Translations under genes and position numbers: made by a program
Source: XYB2-FULL-45-11 sp964360375
GTDB taxonomy: Bacteria > Patescibacteriota > Patescibacteriia > UBA9934 > GWF2-40-263
NCBI GenBank assembly: GCA_964360375.1
Contig: CAYHWG010000024.1
Span: 1-14,698 of the forward strand
Direction: 5' to 3'
DNA length: 14,698 bases
Shown here: in pieces, positions 6,891 to 13,169 of the stretch
How positions within the stretch are numbered: the first letter of the stretch is position 1
Layout of the letters: every line of letters begins with the position of its first letter
Notes under the pieces: model-generated
Told to the model about the DNA's origin: nothing
Database searches by the model: none
What the model saw: the letters and a program-made list of their open reading frames with translations, nothing else

Positions 6891-7577
6891 CTATTTCAAT
6901 CCAACTTGTTTATTGTTATCAAAAATGACTCGACGGTATTGTGTAGCCAAATGAGAGTATCGTTTTGCTCCTTCTATTTGGAGAACATTTAGACCTCGTT
7001 CGAGCGCGACCTCTTTTTCAAAACTCCCGTCTTGTGACAATAGAACATTGGAACCATTGATCTGAATGCGCGCTCCTTTTTCTGTTTTTCCTTTTACGAT
7101 GATGGTTGCGTCTGACGTTTGATATCCATCTATCGGAGAAACAATCTGAAGCGAAGGGGCAGAGATGATGGTTTTGATTTCAAATCCAATGTAAGACGCG
7201 AGTACGCCAACGAAGAAAAGAAAAATACCGACATGAACAAATCGACTTGCGACAAAAAATGTGGTCGCTCGAGCACGTTTACGAAACGTCGGTTGATGTT
7301 TTTTGACATCGCACGTTCCGCGTTCCTGTTCGAATTGATCAAGGTAATACGCTTCATTTCCTCCCAAAACACGCACAAGTGTTTTTAAATAATTTCGTGT
7401 GTACATCGGTGCTGGAAGATTTTGAAAATCATTTGCTTCAAACGCCTTTAAATAGATCTTTTGAATTTTTGTTTTTTGTGCAAGTTCAGACAGCGTTAAT
7501 CGAGCCTCTTTGCGAAGATGATGGAGTTTTTCTCCAAGGGTTTGTTCGTGGTTAAATTTACGAATAACAAACGGCAT
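6891..7577 (-). CDS. RodZ-like HTH membrane protein with extracytoplasmic beta domain
   Basis: A 228-aa protein in three parts. An N-terminal helix-turn-helix of the HTH_25/RodZ type covers about residues 12-72 (LGEKLHHLRKEARLTLSELA, then YLKAFEANDFQNLPAPMYTRNYL). A single membrane segment follows at about 112-132, flanked by a basic patch (FRKRARA). The C-terminal beta-rich domain (142-220: LQIVSPIDGYQTSDATIIVKG... DGSFEKEVALERGLNVLQIEG) resembles the glucodextranase-B/Ig-like folds. RodZ couples MreB to the cell wall machinery in rod-shaped bacteria; whether this homologue does so is unknown, as no mreB is visible here. It follows ftsK by 2 nt, so the two are co-transcribed and may both act at the membrane during growth or division. 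No clear SD. Confidence 0.82.
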   Translation of the reverse strand: MPFVIRKFNHEQTLGEKLHHLRKEARLTLSELAQKTKIQKIYLKAFEANDFQNLPAPMYTRNYLKTLVRVLGGNEAYYLDQFEQERGTCDVKKHQPTFRKRARATTFFVASRFVHVGIFLFFVGVLASYIGFEIKTIISAPSLQIVSPIDGYQTSDATIIVKGKTEKGARIQINGSNVLLSQDGSFEKEVALERGLNVLQIEGAKRYSHLATQYRRVIFDNNKQVGLK

Positions 7578-7579
7578 AC

Positions 7580-9886
7580 TTATATTTTATCTTCTTTTGC
7601 AAACCAGGCATCATCAATTTTTTCATCCCATGGTGCGTCATCGACTTCAGCAATCTGTGGCGGCTCCGGTTCATTTTGCGCGCGATCTTTCATTTGGAAA
7701 GCTTCTTCATAATCACGATCAGCTGTTGGAATAGTGATGGCGTTTCGATCGGGTGGCCAAGAGGTCACAAGAATGTCTCTTGGTTTTGCGCCTTCGCCCG
7801 CACCAACAACTCCCGCCTCTTCCATGAGATCAATCATGCGAGCAGCGCGTGAATATCCGATTTTTAATCGTCGTTGTAAAAATGAGGTAGAAGCTTTTCC
7901 AGCGCGCATGACTTCTTGTACACCTTCGTCGAACAAGGGTTCATCGTTATTGTCGCTTCCGTCAAAAATCGTTCCGGCTTTCGTGATTTCCGTGATGGCT
8001 AAATTATAATCCGGTTCCCCTTGTTTTTTCAAGAAATCGACAACACGTTCTATTTCTTCGTTTGAGGCATATGCCCCTTGGATACGTTTTGGTTTTGCGA
8101 GTTCCGCCCAGGTAAACAACATATCTCCACGTCCGAGAAGTTTTTCTGCGCCAGCCATATCTAAAATCGTTCGAGAATCTGTTTGAGATGCAACCGCAAA
8201 AGCGATTCTACCAGGAACGTTTGCTTTAATGAGTCCTGTGATGACGTCCACGCTCGGTCGTTGTGTCGCAAGAACAAGATGAATGCCAACCGCACGTGCC
8301 ATTTGTGCGATTCGAACGATCATGGCTTCAACCTCACGACCACTTTGGCTCATGAGATCCGCAAGTTCATCAATCACAATGACGATTTTTGGCATGCGTT
8401 CCTCAGCTTTTGCATTATAACCATCTATGTTTCTTGCACCGAATTTTGAGAGAACATCTAAGCGTCGTTCCATTTCACGGACCGTCCATTTCAGCGCATT
8501 GACGGTATCATCTACGTTAATGATTGGAGGAACAAGTAAATGTGGAATCCCGGCAAATGTGGTGAGTTCCACACGTTTTGGATCGACAAGGATCAATTTC
8601 AATTCATCTGGGCCATTTTGATATAACAAGGAAATAATGAGTGTGTTAAGACAAACACTTTTTCCAGAACCTGTTGAACCAGCAACAAGAAGATGGGGCA
8701 TCTTTGCAAGATCAATGATCCACGGACTGCCTGATACGTCTTTTCCGAGTGGAATGGAAAGACCCGTTGCTTCTTTTTTGAACACGGGTGTTTCCATGAC
8801 ATCACGTAGTGTTACAGTCGCTACTTTTGTGTTTGGAACCTCAATACCCACAAGGGATTTTCCTGGAATTGGTGCTTCAAGTCTGAGTGGATGCGCAGCA
8901 AGCGCAAGGGCAAGATCGTTTTGTAAAGCGACGATACGCGAAATTTTTATGCCTTGTGATGGGCGCAATGTGAATTGTGTGACTGTTGGACCCACGGATG
9001 TTTCACCCATTTCAACCTCAATTCCAAATTCATGGAATGTGCGTTCAATGATTTCACGATTGCGATCCAAATCACCCGGCTGTGCTTTTGAAGTTGAATT
9101 TTCAAGAAGGGTAAGAGGAATGGTGATGTTTCGGCGTTTGTTTGTTGTGAGAACAGTTTCTTTTACAATCTGTTCTTTGAGAGGAGTTTTTTTAAAAGGT
9201 ATTTGTTTTGTTTCAGAAATTTCTTCTGCACGTTCATCGTCGCTTGAGAGATCATCAATAAAAAGTCCTTCCGGATCTTCCGTTTCAAAATCTTCTGTGT
9301 CCAATTCTTCCGCAGATTCATTATTTGATTTTGCTGATTTCATCCAACCATCTAAATGACGATGAAATCCAAAGAGAGTTTGGAGCGATGCATTAAAAAC
9401 AAGCATGATGGACGTAAACAATAAAGCGATGATTAGGATAAGACCTCCCCAGTATCCCAAAAAGGAAGGAAAAAACGTTCCAAGAAATTGTCCAAGATAT
9501 CCACCTGCAAGCGTGAGATCCTTTGTAAATGGTTTTTCAATGTTCACGATAAGTAAATTAATACAGGCATTGAACGAAAGAAAAAATAAGAACAATCCAA
9601 GATAATTCCATTTCGTAAACGTTCCTCGATCCGGAAAAATATGTGTTGCTCCAATGGCAAGCAACACAAATGGAATCACATAACGATCGATTCCAAAAAA
9701 GACGGAAAGAAGATGATTGATCCATTCACCAAAATTTCCAGCTCCATGGAAAAAGGCTAAAAAGAATAAAATAGATACCGTGAATAAAAAAATCGTCATG
9801 ATTCCGCGTTTTACATCCGGATGAAGCGAAAAAGAACGAGATTCACGTTTTGTATTTGTGTAATAGCGTTGATTTTTTTTGGACAT
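7580..9886 (-). CDS. ftsK: FtsK/SpoIIIE-type DNA translocase
   Basis: A 768-aa protein with four hydrophobic segments at about residues 30-47, 66-82, 95-114 and 146-165, then an acidic, low-complexity linker (about 185-250). The motor follows: the alpha part (about 270-385), Walker A GSTGSGKS (403-410), Walker B IVIVIDELAD (501-510) and LVLATQRPSVDVITG. A C-terminal winged-helix gamma domain (about 650-715, STSFLQRRLKIGYSRAARMID) would recognise polar KOPS/SRS-like sequences. It is a shorter, SpoIIIE/SftA-sized version, lacking the long linker of E. coli FtsK. A further acidic tail of about 50 residues follows gamma. The role is pumping chromosome ends across the closing septum and helping dimer resolution. 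The start lacks an SD; a TACAAT box lies only 8 nt upstream. Confidence 0.96.
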   Translation of the reverse strand: MSKKNQRYYTNTKRESRSFSLHPDVKRGIMTIFLFTVSILFFLAFFHGAGNFGEWINHLLSVFFGIDRYVIPFVLLAIGATHIFPDRGTFTKWNYLGLFLFFLSFNACINLLIVNIEKPFTKDLTLAGGYLGQFLGTFFPSFLGYWGGLILIIALLFTSIMLVFNASLQTLFGFHRHLDGWMKSAKSNNESAEELDTEDFETEDPEGLFIDDLSSDDERAEEISETKQIPFKKTPLKEQIVKETVLTTNKRRNITIPLTLLENSTSKAQPGDLDRNREIIERTFHEFGIEVEMGETSVGPTVTQFTLRPSQGIKISRIVALQNDLALALAAHPLRLEAPIPGKSLVGIEVPNTKVATVTLRDVMETPVFKKEATGLSIPLGKDVSGSPWIIDLAKMPHLLVAGSTGSGKSVCLNTLIISLLYQNGPDELKLILVDPKRVELTTFAGIPHLLVPPIINVDDTVNALKWTVREMERRLDVLSKFGARNIDGYNAKAEERMPKIVIVIDELADLMSQSGREVEAMIVRIAQMARAVGIHLVLATQRPSVDVITGLIKANVPGRIAFAVASQTDSRTILDMAGAEKLLGRGDMLFTWAELAKPKRIQGAYASNEEIERVVDFLKKQGEPDYNLAITEITKAGTIFDGSDNNDEPLFDEGVQEVMRAGKASTSFLQRRLKIGYSRAARMIDLMEEAGVVGAGEGAKPRDILVTSWPPDRNAITIPTADRDYEEAFQMKDRAQNEPEPPQIAEVDDAPWDEKIDDAWFAKEDKI

Positions 9887-9894
9887 GTGGCTGT

Positions 9895-9900
9895 ATTGTA
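9895..9900 (-). promoter_or_regulatory. Candidate extended -10 element of ftsK
   Basis: On the minus strand TGCTACAAT forms an extended -10. No good -35 is present at the usual distance. Transcription would begin within 1-3 nt of the ftsK ATG, implying a practically leaderless mRNA. Confidence 0.4.
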
Positions 9901-10080
9901 GCAGAAATCAGATTGTGACAGAAGGTTAACTAAACAGGTTCTTCCGGAACGACCGAAAAAGACCAAGGTCACTCATTGGGTTCTGACAAACAAAGTCATC
10001 ACAAAACAAGTCTTCGACCATCCATGGAGAAAACAGTTCGCCAAGAATTGCACGGCTTCACAACGGTCTCAGTCAAACTA
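9901..10080. other. Intergenic stretch without recognisable gene
   Basis: About 180 nt between the divergent ftsK gene and the promoter at 10081. A short frame without a start codon is open across most of it, but it resembles nothing I know. I see no terminator, tRNA or convincing repeat. The stretch marks the boundary between the housekeeping and accessory halves of the window. Confidence 0.4.
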
Positions 10081-10109
10081 TTGATAAAACTGTCATTTTA
10101 TGGTATATT
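10081..10109 (+). promoter_or_regulatory. Strong sigma-70-type promoter of the small-ORF/variable-tail operon
   Basis: TTGATA (10081-10086), a 17-nt spacer and TATATT (10104-10109). The predicted start near 10116 lies about 6 nt before the ATG at 10122, so the first ORF would have an almost leaderless mRNA. Confidence 0.8.
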
Positions 10110-10121
10110 TGGATATCAAGA

Positions 10122-10295
10122 ATGATTGACTCTGGCCAAAAGCCGTTTGCTCCCCGCGTCATCCCGACGCACCAGAGGGATCTCCCCTCAACTGTTTTTG
10201 GCCATGGTAAATCTGAACAAGTGTTTCAGAAGCCCGCTGGCATTGATGCAACATTGTTCAAAGGAACGCCGTCGCATAAAGGAAGACAACCATGA
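10122..10295 (+). CDS. Small 57-aa ORF translationally coupled to the downstream variable-tail gene
   Basis: The ORF starts just below a strong promoter and ends in TGA overlapping the next ATG (ATGA at 10292-10295), a classic coupling arrangement. The product is hydrophilic with protein-like composition: MIDSGQKPFAPR at the start, then TVFGHGKSEQVF, and IDATLFKGTPSHKG near the end. I do not recognise a domain; I have a vague memory of similar GQKPFAP...GKSE...LFKG ORFs in CPR genomes, which needs checking. An inverted repeat, TGGCCAAAA (10133-10141) with TTTTGGCCA (10196-10204), and a GCGTC-ATCCC-GACGC hairpin (10156-10170) lie inside, so part of the sequence may act as RNA instead. The SD of the next gene lies in its last codons. 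Confidence 0.5.
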   Translation: MIDSGQKPFAPRVIPTHQRDLPSTVFGHGKSEQVFQKPAGIDATLFKGTPSHKGRQP

Positions 10296-10922
10296 GCGAT
10301 CTCATGCTCGATGTTGGTACGGCCAGTGATCTCAAAATGGCTTTTCGTCGCGCGGGATACGATCCTGCGGATATTACGAAGTTGTGTACAGGCGATATGG
10401 CCGCAAAGATCCTTCCGATCCTGCGCGGCACGGGCATCGTGCAAATCGTGAAGTACATCATCAACCTCGCGGGCGACTGCATGCCGAAGGACTGGAAGAG
10501 CAACGGCTGGAAGATCGAAAAGCATGTCGTCAACGGCACGCTCGAACTCGACCCCTCGCAACTCAAGCTCCACTTCTCGCCGAATCAGAAGGATAGCAAG
10601 GTTATCGAAGGCAACAAGCTCCTCAAGGAACTGGAGAAGAATAAGGTTCCTGTCTTGAACGCCTGCGTTCTCGACTACCTCCTTCTCCATCCAGAGCTGA
10701 TTCCGGCTCCATCCAGAGCTGATTCCGGAAGATTGGAAGGTCAACAAGAACGGCAGCACGCGGTACATCTACTTCTGGGGCACTGTTTGTCGCAGTGCGG
10801 ACGGCGACCTGTACGTTCGGTACTTGTTCTGGAACAACGGCGTGTGTTACTGGGGCTGCAACTGTCTCGACAACGGCTGGGATTCTCAGAACCCCGCGGC
10901 GATTCTCGCAAGTGTCCCTTAG
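10292..10922 (+). pseudogene. Variable-tail orphan protein, frameshifted by a 22-bp tandem duplication
   Basis: The start is ATG 10292 with AAAGGAAG (10278-10285) 6 nt before it. The first 138 residues (MSDLMLDVGTASDLKMAFRR at the start; VLNACVLDYLLLHPELIP at the end) are followed by nonsense, because the frame changes at a 22-bp tandem duplication. Removing one copy restores a 202-aa protein that continues EDWKVNKNG, then YFWGTVCRSADGDLYVRY, LFWNNGVCYWGCNCLDNGW and NPAAILASVP, ending at TAG 10920-10922. In the shifted frame translation would run to 11065, through the terminator hairpin, which argues that the restored frame is native. The family is one I recall from CPR genomes, with conserved N-terminus and LIPEEWK..FWGT.YR.SDGDLYVRYL. 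Its Trp/Tyr/Asn/Cys-rich tail resembles variable regions of diversity-generating retroelement targets. Base composition is visibly GC-richer than the neighbours. A sequencing or assembly artefact is possible. Confidence 0.75.
10685..10728 (+). repeat. Perfect 22-bp tandem duplication inside the gene
   Basis: The 22-nt unit at 10685-10706 is repeated exactly at 10707-10728 (each copy begins CTCCATCCAG and ends GATTCCGG). As 22 is not a multiple of 3, it shifts the frame at the end of HPELIP. Confidence 0.97.
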
Positions 10923-11002
10923 CCCTAGGGCTTTCATCGCTTGTGCGTTCGGCACTCAGTCCCTTAGTCCTTCCAGGCGAAGCCTGGTCCGGCTCCTCCG
11001 GA
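10921..11002 (+). other. Array of GC-rich hairpins after the stop codon
   Basis: Three consecutive elements follow the TAG: a perfect palindrome AGCCCTAGGGCT (10921-10932), a 6-bp stem CCAGGC-GAA-GCCTGG (10973-10987), and TCCGG-CTCCT-CCGGA (10988-11002). None has a T-tract. A GC-rich hairpin shortly after the variable region is a known feature of diversity-generating retroelement targets, so this may be functional; that link is inference. Confidence 0.6.
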
Positions 11003-11012
11003 TGTACTTACT

Positions 11013-11056
11013 GCACCAAACATTTGTTGAAGGTCAACAAATGTTTGGTGCTTTTT
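11013..11056 (+). terminator. Very strong intrinsic terminator of the variable-tail operon
   Basis: Arms at 11013-11030 and 11034-11051 pair perfectly over 18 bp around a 3-nt loop and are followed by five T. Confidence 0.95.
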
Positions 11057-11069
11057 CATTTGTGATAAA

Positions 11070-11094
11070 CCACGTCGTTCGCGAACGACTGTGG
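11070..11094. repeat. Palindrome of 16 bp with extended arms
   Basis: GTCGTTCGCGAACGAC (11074-11089) is a perfect palindrome. Flanking CCAC (11070-11073) and GTGG (11091-11094) extend it with one unpaired base. TAGAAT follows immediately (11095-11100) and could be a -10 box, so an operator is possible. From here to 11243 I see only a 28-codon ORF without SD (11099-11185) and no recognisable gene. Confidence 0.6.
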
Positions 11095-11243
11095 TAGAAT
11101 GACTTTGGAAGTAGGTGAATCAGTCAACGCTGAAAATCGTTGGCCACCGAAACTGGTATCCGTACGTGCAGAGTGTTTGGGATGAATGAAGCATGGGAAT
11201 GCAAAGCGATTACAAAAGATCATTTTAGAGTTTGATTTGTTTT

Positions 11244-11265
11244 AAAAAAATCCAGTGATCGGATT
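11244..11265 (-). terminator. Intrinsic terminator of hicAB
   Basis: On the minus strand AATCC (11265-11261) and GGATT (11253-11249) pair around a 7-nt loop and are followed by a run of T. The stem is short (5 bp), but the position, just after the hicB stop, is right. Confidence 0.55.
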
Positions 11266-11270
11266 ATTTT

Positions 11271-11612
11271 CTATGCAGAAATCTTTTCTTGAATATAGGC
11301 ATTCAAACTTTTTCTACGCGCTTTTGCTTCGAGACTCAACTTTTGATGCAAGGCAGGATTCATGCGTACCATGAATTTACCCGTGAATGTTTGGTGCGCA
11401 TCCGGTTCAGGAATGACACGTTTTTTCCCATGTGCGTTTATTCGAGCCTTCAGCTCTTCTTGAATGGCGAGCGCAACTCCGGATTCAATCTCTGCAAGAC
11501 CATCGCCAAACACAACGCCATTAAAGGCTGGGATGATTGCTTTATACCCAACAGATTTTCCATCACGGATGTGATGAACGATGTAGTCGTATTCGATAGG
11601 ATTTTTTTTCAT
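11271..11612 (-). CDS. hicB: HicB-family antitoxin
   Basis: A 113-aa protein. The N-terminal part (about 8-70, YIVHHIRDGKSVGYKAIIPAF, then FGDGLAEIESGVALAIQEEL) is the HicB degenerate RNase H-like fold. The C-terminal part (about 76-112, GKFMVRMNPALHQKLSLEAK then SLNAYIQEKI) is a ribbon-helix-helix DNA-binding domain. It would neutralise HicA by direct binding and repress the operon through the RHH domain. Its ATG overlaps the hicA stop in an ATGA (11609-11612), and it has no SD, so translation is coupled to hicA. Confidence 0.9.
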   Translation of the reverse strand: MKKNPIEYDYIVHHIRDGKSVGYKAIIPAFNGVVFGDGLAEIESGVALAIQEELKARINAHGKKRVIPEPDAHQTFTGKFMVRMNPALHQKLSLEAKARRKSLNAYIQEKISA

Positions 11613-11836
11613 AGATCTAAAAGTTCGAGAATTTCTTTCACGTACACATGTTTCACCTTTTGTTTATGAGACGGAATTGTGAGAAATGGAGCGTTCGGTT
11701 TGCGGAAGTGCACGTGACTTCCTTTTTGTCTGACAGGTATATATCCTACGGAAGATAAAAGAGTTTTGAGATCTTGTAAGGAGATATCCGCTTTCGAGGT
11801 TTTGAGTTTCTGAATAAGTTTCTCGAATTGAGACAT
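11609..11836 (-). CDS. hicA: HicA-family mRNA interferase toxin
   Basis: A 75-aa protein with a double-stranded-RNA-binding-like fold. It has the HicA signature GYIPVRQKGSHVHFRKP followed by HKQKVKHVYVKEILELL. His41 in GSHVHF corresponds to the catalytic histidine of HicA mRNA interferases. As usual in hicAB, the toxin gene comes first and overlaps the antitoxin gene by 4 nt. The active-site residue and length look intact, so the system may be functional. No SD is visible; tandem palindromes sit at its promoter. Confidence 0.92.
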   Translation of the reverse strand: MSQFEKLIQKLKTSKADISLQDLKTLLSSVGYIPVRQKGSHVHFRKPNAPFLTIPSHKQKVKHVYVKEILELLDL

Positions 11837-11844
11837 ATAAAAAA

Positions 11845-11864
11845 TGATATCAAAAATGATATCA
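11845..11864 (-). promoter_or_regulatory. Tandem palindromic operator of hicAB
   Basis: The 8-bp palindrome TGATATCA occurs twice (11845-11852 and 11857-11864), centres 12 nt apart; the second lies in a longer perfect palindrome AAAATGATATCATTTT. The sites lie just upstream of hicA, where a weak minus-strand promoter (TTGGAC about 17 nt from GATATC) is possible. They fit binding by the RHH domain of HicB. Confidence 0.65.
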
Positions 11865-11945
11865 TTTTGTCCAATTTATTTTTAAAAATAAATTTTAAGC
11901 AAACAAAAGCCATAAAAAGCCTATTTTTTGGGCATATATCTGCAG

Positions 11946-11998
11946 AGTTAACCTTTGTTACCCCTAACTTACCAGATTGTTACCTCATGAGGTTAACT
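11946..11998 (+). promoter_or_regulatory. Repeat-rich regulatory region upstream of the 12009 promoter
   Basis: AGTTAACCT (11946-11954) and AGGTTAACT (11990-11998) are an inverted pair. ACCTCATGAGGT (11982-11993) is a perfect palindrome, and TTGTTACC occurs twice between them. All sit 10-65 nt upstream of the -35 box, a position suited to an activator or repressor. Confidence 0.5.
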
Positions 11999-12008
11999 GT
12001 ACAAAGGA

Positions 12009-12037
12009 TTGACAAAATTGGGTTTTCGTGTTATAGT
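12009..12037 (+). promoter_or_regulatory. Near-consensus sigma-70 promoter
   Basis: TTGACA (12009-12014), a 17-nt spacer and TATAGT (12032-12037). It is the best promoter in the window and drives the orphan genes at 12097 and 12659, with a leader of about 53 nt. Confidence 0.9.
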
Positions 12038-12096
12038 AGAGCGTCACAATTTTTGTTTTGTGGTGCAGTTTTTTTGACTTTTTAGAGGGAGGAGTG

Positions 12097-12627
12097 ATGG
12101 AAGTTTCGCTGTTTGTTTCTGATAGTCGCTTGCCTGAACAGATCGATTACGATGTGGATGTGTGCGACATTTGCTTGCGTGATGATTTCTTCTGTCGTTG
12201 TCACACTCGGCAAGAGGAAAAAGAGGATCAGCCGATTTTGCACATTCATGTTGAATCCGACGAGGATCAGGATGAATGTGAAGTTCCCGCAGCTGAATCG
12301 GAACGGGAAGAAAATTTTGGAGATCACCATCAAGCCGAAGACCTGCATCTGTTTCGTTTTCTCCTGAATCGGCACAAGAAGTTTGAGTACATGACGCGAA
12401 ACAGCGAGGTTGGCTCTTGGAAGCGTCAGAAGCGCAATGCTTGTAAGCAATGGGCGCGCCACAAGGGCAGGTTTCACAGGGAATGGACGATCAGCGACGA
12501 GATGTTTGCTGCATTTTCATTGCAGGAGCTTCAACTGGACTGGATATATCGTGAAGATGAATTTGATGAGGTTGAAGAACTTCAGCAGATTGAATACGAT
12601 ATGAATCTTCTTTCTCAAAGTTGTTAA
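12097..12627 (+). CDS. Orphan acidic protein with an N-terminal Cys cluster
   Basis: A 176-aa protein starting at ATG 12097, preceded by AGGGAGGAG; an in-frame ATG at 12058 lacks an SD. Residues 23-36, CDICLRDDFFCRCH, form a C-x2-C-x6-C-x-CH cluster that could bind zinc. A long acidic, probably disordered stretch (about 39-82) follows. The C-terminal half (about 83-150) is basic and Trp-containing (WKRQKRNACKQWARHKGRFH), then acidic again. The alternation of acidic and basic blocks suggests nucleic-acid or protein interaction, but I recognise no family. It is transcribed from the near-consensus promoter at 12009 and followed after 31 nt by a second small gene. Confidence 0.75.
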   Translation: MEVSLFVSDSRLPEQIDYDVDVCDICLRDDFFCRCHTRQEEKEDQPILHIHVESDEDQDECEVPAAESEREENFGDHHQAEDLHLFRFLLNRHKKFEYMTRNSEVGSWKRQKRNACKQWARHKGRFHREWTISDEMFAAFSLQELQLDWIYREDEFDEVEELQQIEYDMNLLSQSC

Positions 12628-12658
12628 TTTAACATTCACCCAAAACAAAAGGAGATCA

Positions 12659-12847
12659 ATGCGTTCTTTTCCGCAAAAATCGGTTCCTGTGTGCAAAACA
12701 CAGAAACAACGTTTCGCTGTGGGTGTCCGCAGTGAACCGAAATGGATGCAAGATCGTCGTGAAGTTGAGGCTCTGCAAAGCAAACAAAATTTTGTTCGCA
12801 TGATGCAAGAGTTGCGCTTGCGTCTCACGCTCTCGATCGTGCTCTAA
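12659..12847 (+). CDS. Small basic orphan protein (62 aa)
   Basis: A strong SD, AAAAGGAGA, lies just before the ATG. The product is highly basic, with a C-terminal helix-prone half (WMQDRREVEALQSKQ then FVRMMQELRLRLTL). It is co-transcribed with the 12097 gene and is followed by a terminator 12 nt after the stop. No family is recognised; size, charge and operon position would fit a nucleic-acid-binding accessory protein, which is inference only. Confidence 0.6.
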   Translation: MRSFPQKSVPVCKTQKQRFAVGVRSEPKWMQDRREVEALQSKQNFVRMMQELRLRLTLSIVL

Positions 12848-12859
12848 AGAATTTCTCTT

Positions 12860-12883
12860 GCCTGAGTTTACTCGGGCCTTTTT
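12860..12883 (+). terminator. Intrinsic terminator after the 12097/12659 operon
   Basis: GCCTGAG (12860-12866), a TTTA loop and CTCGGGC (12871-12877), a 7-bp stem with one G-T wobble, followed by five T. Confidence 0.88.
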
Positions 12884-12972
12884 ACAAGTTTTCGAAAAAT
12901 CGAGAATTTGTGTGGAAGAATTGTTTTGAAAAATTTCGATCATGGAGGAGGAGAATTTAAAACGATCCGTGT

Positions 12973-13083
12973 CGTCCGTAACTTGTGAACGGATGAATCT
13001 CGCCGTGGGCGAGGTGATCGTTCGGTGCACTTCCCGATGTAGACAAGGCTCCGGCTTTCTCTGCACCGAACGAAGACACCGGG
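12973..13083 (+). ncRNA. Candidate structured RNA (leader element or small RNA) upstream of the 13201 gene
   Basis: Three stems in a row. The first is 12973-12979 with 12989-12995 (7 bp, one wobble, 9-nt loop). The second is CTCGCC-GTG-GGCGAG (12999-13013). The third is an 11-bp perfect stem, CGTTCGGTGCA (13019-13029) with TGCACCGAACG (13062-13072). Its loop holds an inner hairpin AAGGC-TCCG-GCTTT (13045-13058) with a UNCG-type tetraloop. Loop bases CCCGATGT (13033-13040) can pair with ACACCGGG (13076-13083) at 7 of 8 positions, giving a pseudoknot. It matches no riboswitch class I can recall. No confident promoter lies between it and the 12883 terminator, so its transcription start is unknown. 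A weak 65-codon frame (12942-13139) crosses it but has no well-placed SD. Confidence 0.55.
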
Positions 13084-13169
13084 CTTGTTTATACCTCGTT
13101 TGCGCGCGGTCAATGGGCAAGGGTTTTCCACCTTCATGATTGGGGTTTTTCCGGGGAATCCATTTCAAC

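Noticed and set aside
10156..10187. Resemblance to a dispersed GTCATCCCGA...GAGGGATCTC repeat seen in many bacteria
   Set aside because: Only one copy is present here and it lies within a plausible small ORF; not enough to call a repeat.
12942..13139. 65-codon frame across the structured region
   Set aside because: No well-placed SD and an odd Arg/Cys-rich product; the dense nested stems explain the sequence better.
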